Assembly: GCA_016713175.1 (NCBI GenBank)
Contig: JADJPQ010000013.1
Coordinates: 62,001 to 126,000, forward strand
Length of the DNA: 64,000 bases
Direction: 5' to 3'
Source of the DNA: Planctomycetota bacterium
GTDB lineage: Bacteria > Planctomycetota > UBA1135 > UBA2386
The notes under the pieces are model-generated. The model had not been told where the DNA came from. It worked only from the letters and a program-made list of their open reading frames with translations, and searched no databases. The translations under genes were made by a program, and so were the position numbers. This document shows, in pieces, positions 62,873 through 64,000 of this stretch (positions within the stretch are counted from its first letter, which is position 1; every line of letters starts with the position of its first letter).

Positions 62873-63496
62873 TCAAGCGGAGTCCGCCTGTCCTCGTCGC
62901 GCCGCGGGACGCTGAGTCGGCTCGGTGTTCGTTCCCACCACCGGCAGCAACAACGGCCTCAGCCGGTTCACTGCCCGTGCGTGCCGCATGCGCACCGCGT
63001 CAGCCGACAGACCCAGTTGCTGGCCAATGCTCGCAAACGTGGCCTCGGTCGACAGGCGCAGACGCACTATGTCCTGATCGATCGGGTCCAGCGTCGCGAT
63101 TGCTGCGGCGAGCGCTGCCGCGCGTGCCGCTGCGTCCGCGGCGATCATGAACTCCGTGCGAGGTCCCGGTCCCGCACCCGGGATCTCGATCTCGGTCGGC
63201 ACCGGCTGGTCGATCCCACCGGCCCGCCGACGCAACGCCCGGAACGCCGATTCGATGAACAATCGCGCCAACGTCGCCAGCCGCTCACCCAGTTCGGGCG
63301 TCGGGCACCGGTGCAGATAGGCGCAGAAGTCGCGCGTCCCGTTCTGCACGACGTCGTCGGCGTCGAACGGCCACCGCCGCCCACGCATCAGGCTGGCTGC
63401 GTGCCGGAGCAGTTCCGGTCGCTGGCGGGCGAGGAAGTCGTCCAGAAACACCTTCAGGTGGGAATCTTGGGCTGGTTGCGTGTTCATCGGTTCCAC
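62873..63496 (-). CDS. ECF-type RNA polymerase sigma factor
   Basis: This encodes 207 residues from ATG 63496 or, three codons later, 63487. Region 2 is seen in LLRHAASLMRGRRWPFDADDVVQNGTRDFCAYL, and region 4 in LDPIDQDIVRLRLSTEATFASIGQQLGLSADAVRMRHARAVNRL. There is no adjacent anti-sigma gene on this side. A gap of 57 bp separates it from a second ECF sigma gene on the same strand, and 249 bp without a recognised gene lies before the pectate-lyase-like gene. Confidence 0.88.
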   Translation of the reverse strand: MEPMNTQPAQDSHLKVFLDDFLARQRPELLRHAASLMRGRRWPFDADDVVQNGTRDFCAYLHRCPTPELGERLATLARLFIESAFRALRRRAGGIDQPVPTEIEIPGAGPGPRTEFMIAADAAARAAALAAAIATLDPIDQDIVRLRLSTEATFASIGQQLGLSADAVRMRHARAVNRLRPLLLPVVGTNTEPTQRPAARRGQADSA

Positions 63497-63553
63497 ACAC
63501 CCAATGGCGATTCCCTGCTGCCGCCGAACAGGATTCGCCCACCGGCCGCAGCG

Positions 63554-64000
63554 TCAGTCGTCGGCGCCGGCCAGAGGGCCGAACTCGCTGTCCCCGGGCA
63601 GCAGTTCCGGCAACCGCGCCTTCATCCACTGGATCGCGCGCCGATAGCGCATCCGCACGGCGTCTTCCTTCATCTGCACCAGCTCGCCGATGCGCTTGAA
63701 CGTGAACAGCTCCTCATCCTCCAACCGGAGTTCCATGATCCGGCGATCGAGCGGTTCCATTGCCGCAATCACCTGGTGGACAGCCTGCTGCCGCCGCAGC
63801 TGCCGTTCGTGCTGGGCTGCCGAAGTCGCCGGCCCGGTCTGCTCTTGCGCCGGCGCGATGCTGCTCGATGGCAACGGCGCGGCGGCGATCTCGCCCTGAC
63901 GCTTCTGCGCCCGCCACCACTTGAGCAGGTCCCCATTCGCCCGCTCGACACACTGCCGGGCCAGTGTCAACAGGCCATGCTCGACCATCGCCTCCTGCTG
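63554..64000 (-). CDS. ECF-type RNA polymerase sigma factor (5' end outside window)
   Basis: The reading frame enters from the right edge and stops at 63554, giving at least 148 residues. LTLARQCVERANGDLLKWWRAQ belongs to the end of region 2, and LRLEDEELFTFKRIGELVQMKEDAVRMRYRRAIQWM is region 4 with its helix-turn-helix. The two regions share layout with the neighbouring sigma gene (DAVRMR in both), which suggests a tandem duplication. Confidence 0.85.
   Translation of the reverse strand, partial: QQEAMVEHGLLTLARQCVERANGDLLKWWRAQKRQGEIAAAPLPSSSIAPAQEQTGPATSAAQHERQLRRQQAVHQVIAAMEPLDRRIMELRLEDEELFTFKRIGELVQMKEDAVRMRYRRAIQWMKARLPELLPGDSEFGPLAGADD

Noticed and set aside
1..64000. tRNA, rRNA, CRISPR arrays and insertion sequences
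   Set aside because: No tRNA-like cloverleaf, repeat-spacer array, transposase or terminal inverted repeats were recognised on either strand by eye; a covariance search could still find an RNA gene.

Overview
The window reads as a chromosomal segment of a very G+C-rich, Gram-negative-type bacterium, most probably a member of the Planctomycetota. The placement is an inference from gene content: a DUF1501/DUF1800 secreted pair, a Ser/Thr kinase with C-terminal repeats beside its own ECF sigma factor, further ECF sigma factors, many lipoproteins, and a large set of secreted proteins that share a C-terminal domain. Genes are dense on both strands, many overlap by 4 bp (ATGA or GTGA), and Shine-Dalgarno sequences are rare. 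No rRNA, tRNA, CRISPR array or insertion sequence was recognised.

Left part (1-12 kb): a minus-strand operon runs from a frameshifted cyclodeaminase-like gene through gpmI and an M28 peptidase to a lipoprotein cut by the window edge. Next come a lipoprotein, two tandem DUF3332-like lipoproteins, threonine synthase, a methyltransferase with a lipoprotein signal, and a minus-strand ECF sigma factor/Ser-Thr kinase pair.

Middle (12-30 kb): a large secreted protein and a metallophosphoesterase precede a two-gene OLD/RecF-type ATPase plus TOPRIM/DUF4276-like module, which is the best candidate for a defence system here. These are followed by an M19 dipeptidase, an uncharacterised gene, a glcDEF-type oxidase operon with a TPR gene, a secreted protein and a kelch protein. 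A probable small structured RNA with an intrinsic terminator lies before a PduO-type cobalamin adenosyltransferase; a YjbR-like gene and a proline dehydrogenase follow.

30-47 kb: a beta-helix secreted protein, two glycosyltransferases with repeat extensions, a possible outer-membrane protein, and an 808-residue uncharacterised membrane protein. A minus-strand operon contains two related small proteins around a DUF2306 membrane protein. An AAA_14/DUF4143 ATPase has a three-copy operator in its AT-rich upstream region. A Dus-type tRNA-modifying enzyme, a secreted protein and the DUF1501/DUF1800 pair follow.

47-64 kb: an M64 metallopeptidase with a small upstream partner, two secreted proteins (one lacking its N-terminus), a DUF971 operon, mobA, the remnant of an FG-GAP secreted protein, a hybrid histidine kinase with an altered N-box, a YihY-family protein, an MBL-fold hydrolase, htpG, a pectate-lyase-like secreted protein, and two ECF sigma factors, the last cut by the right edge. 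The cell appears to combine ordinary metabolism and protein folding with a heavy investment in secreted, repeat-rich proteins and ECF/kinase regulation.
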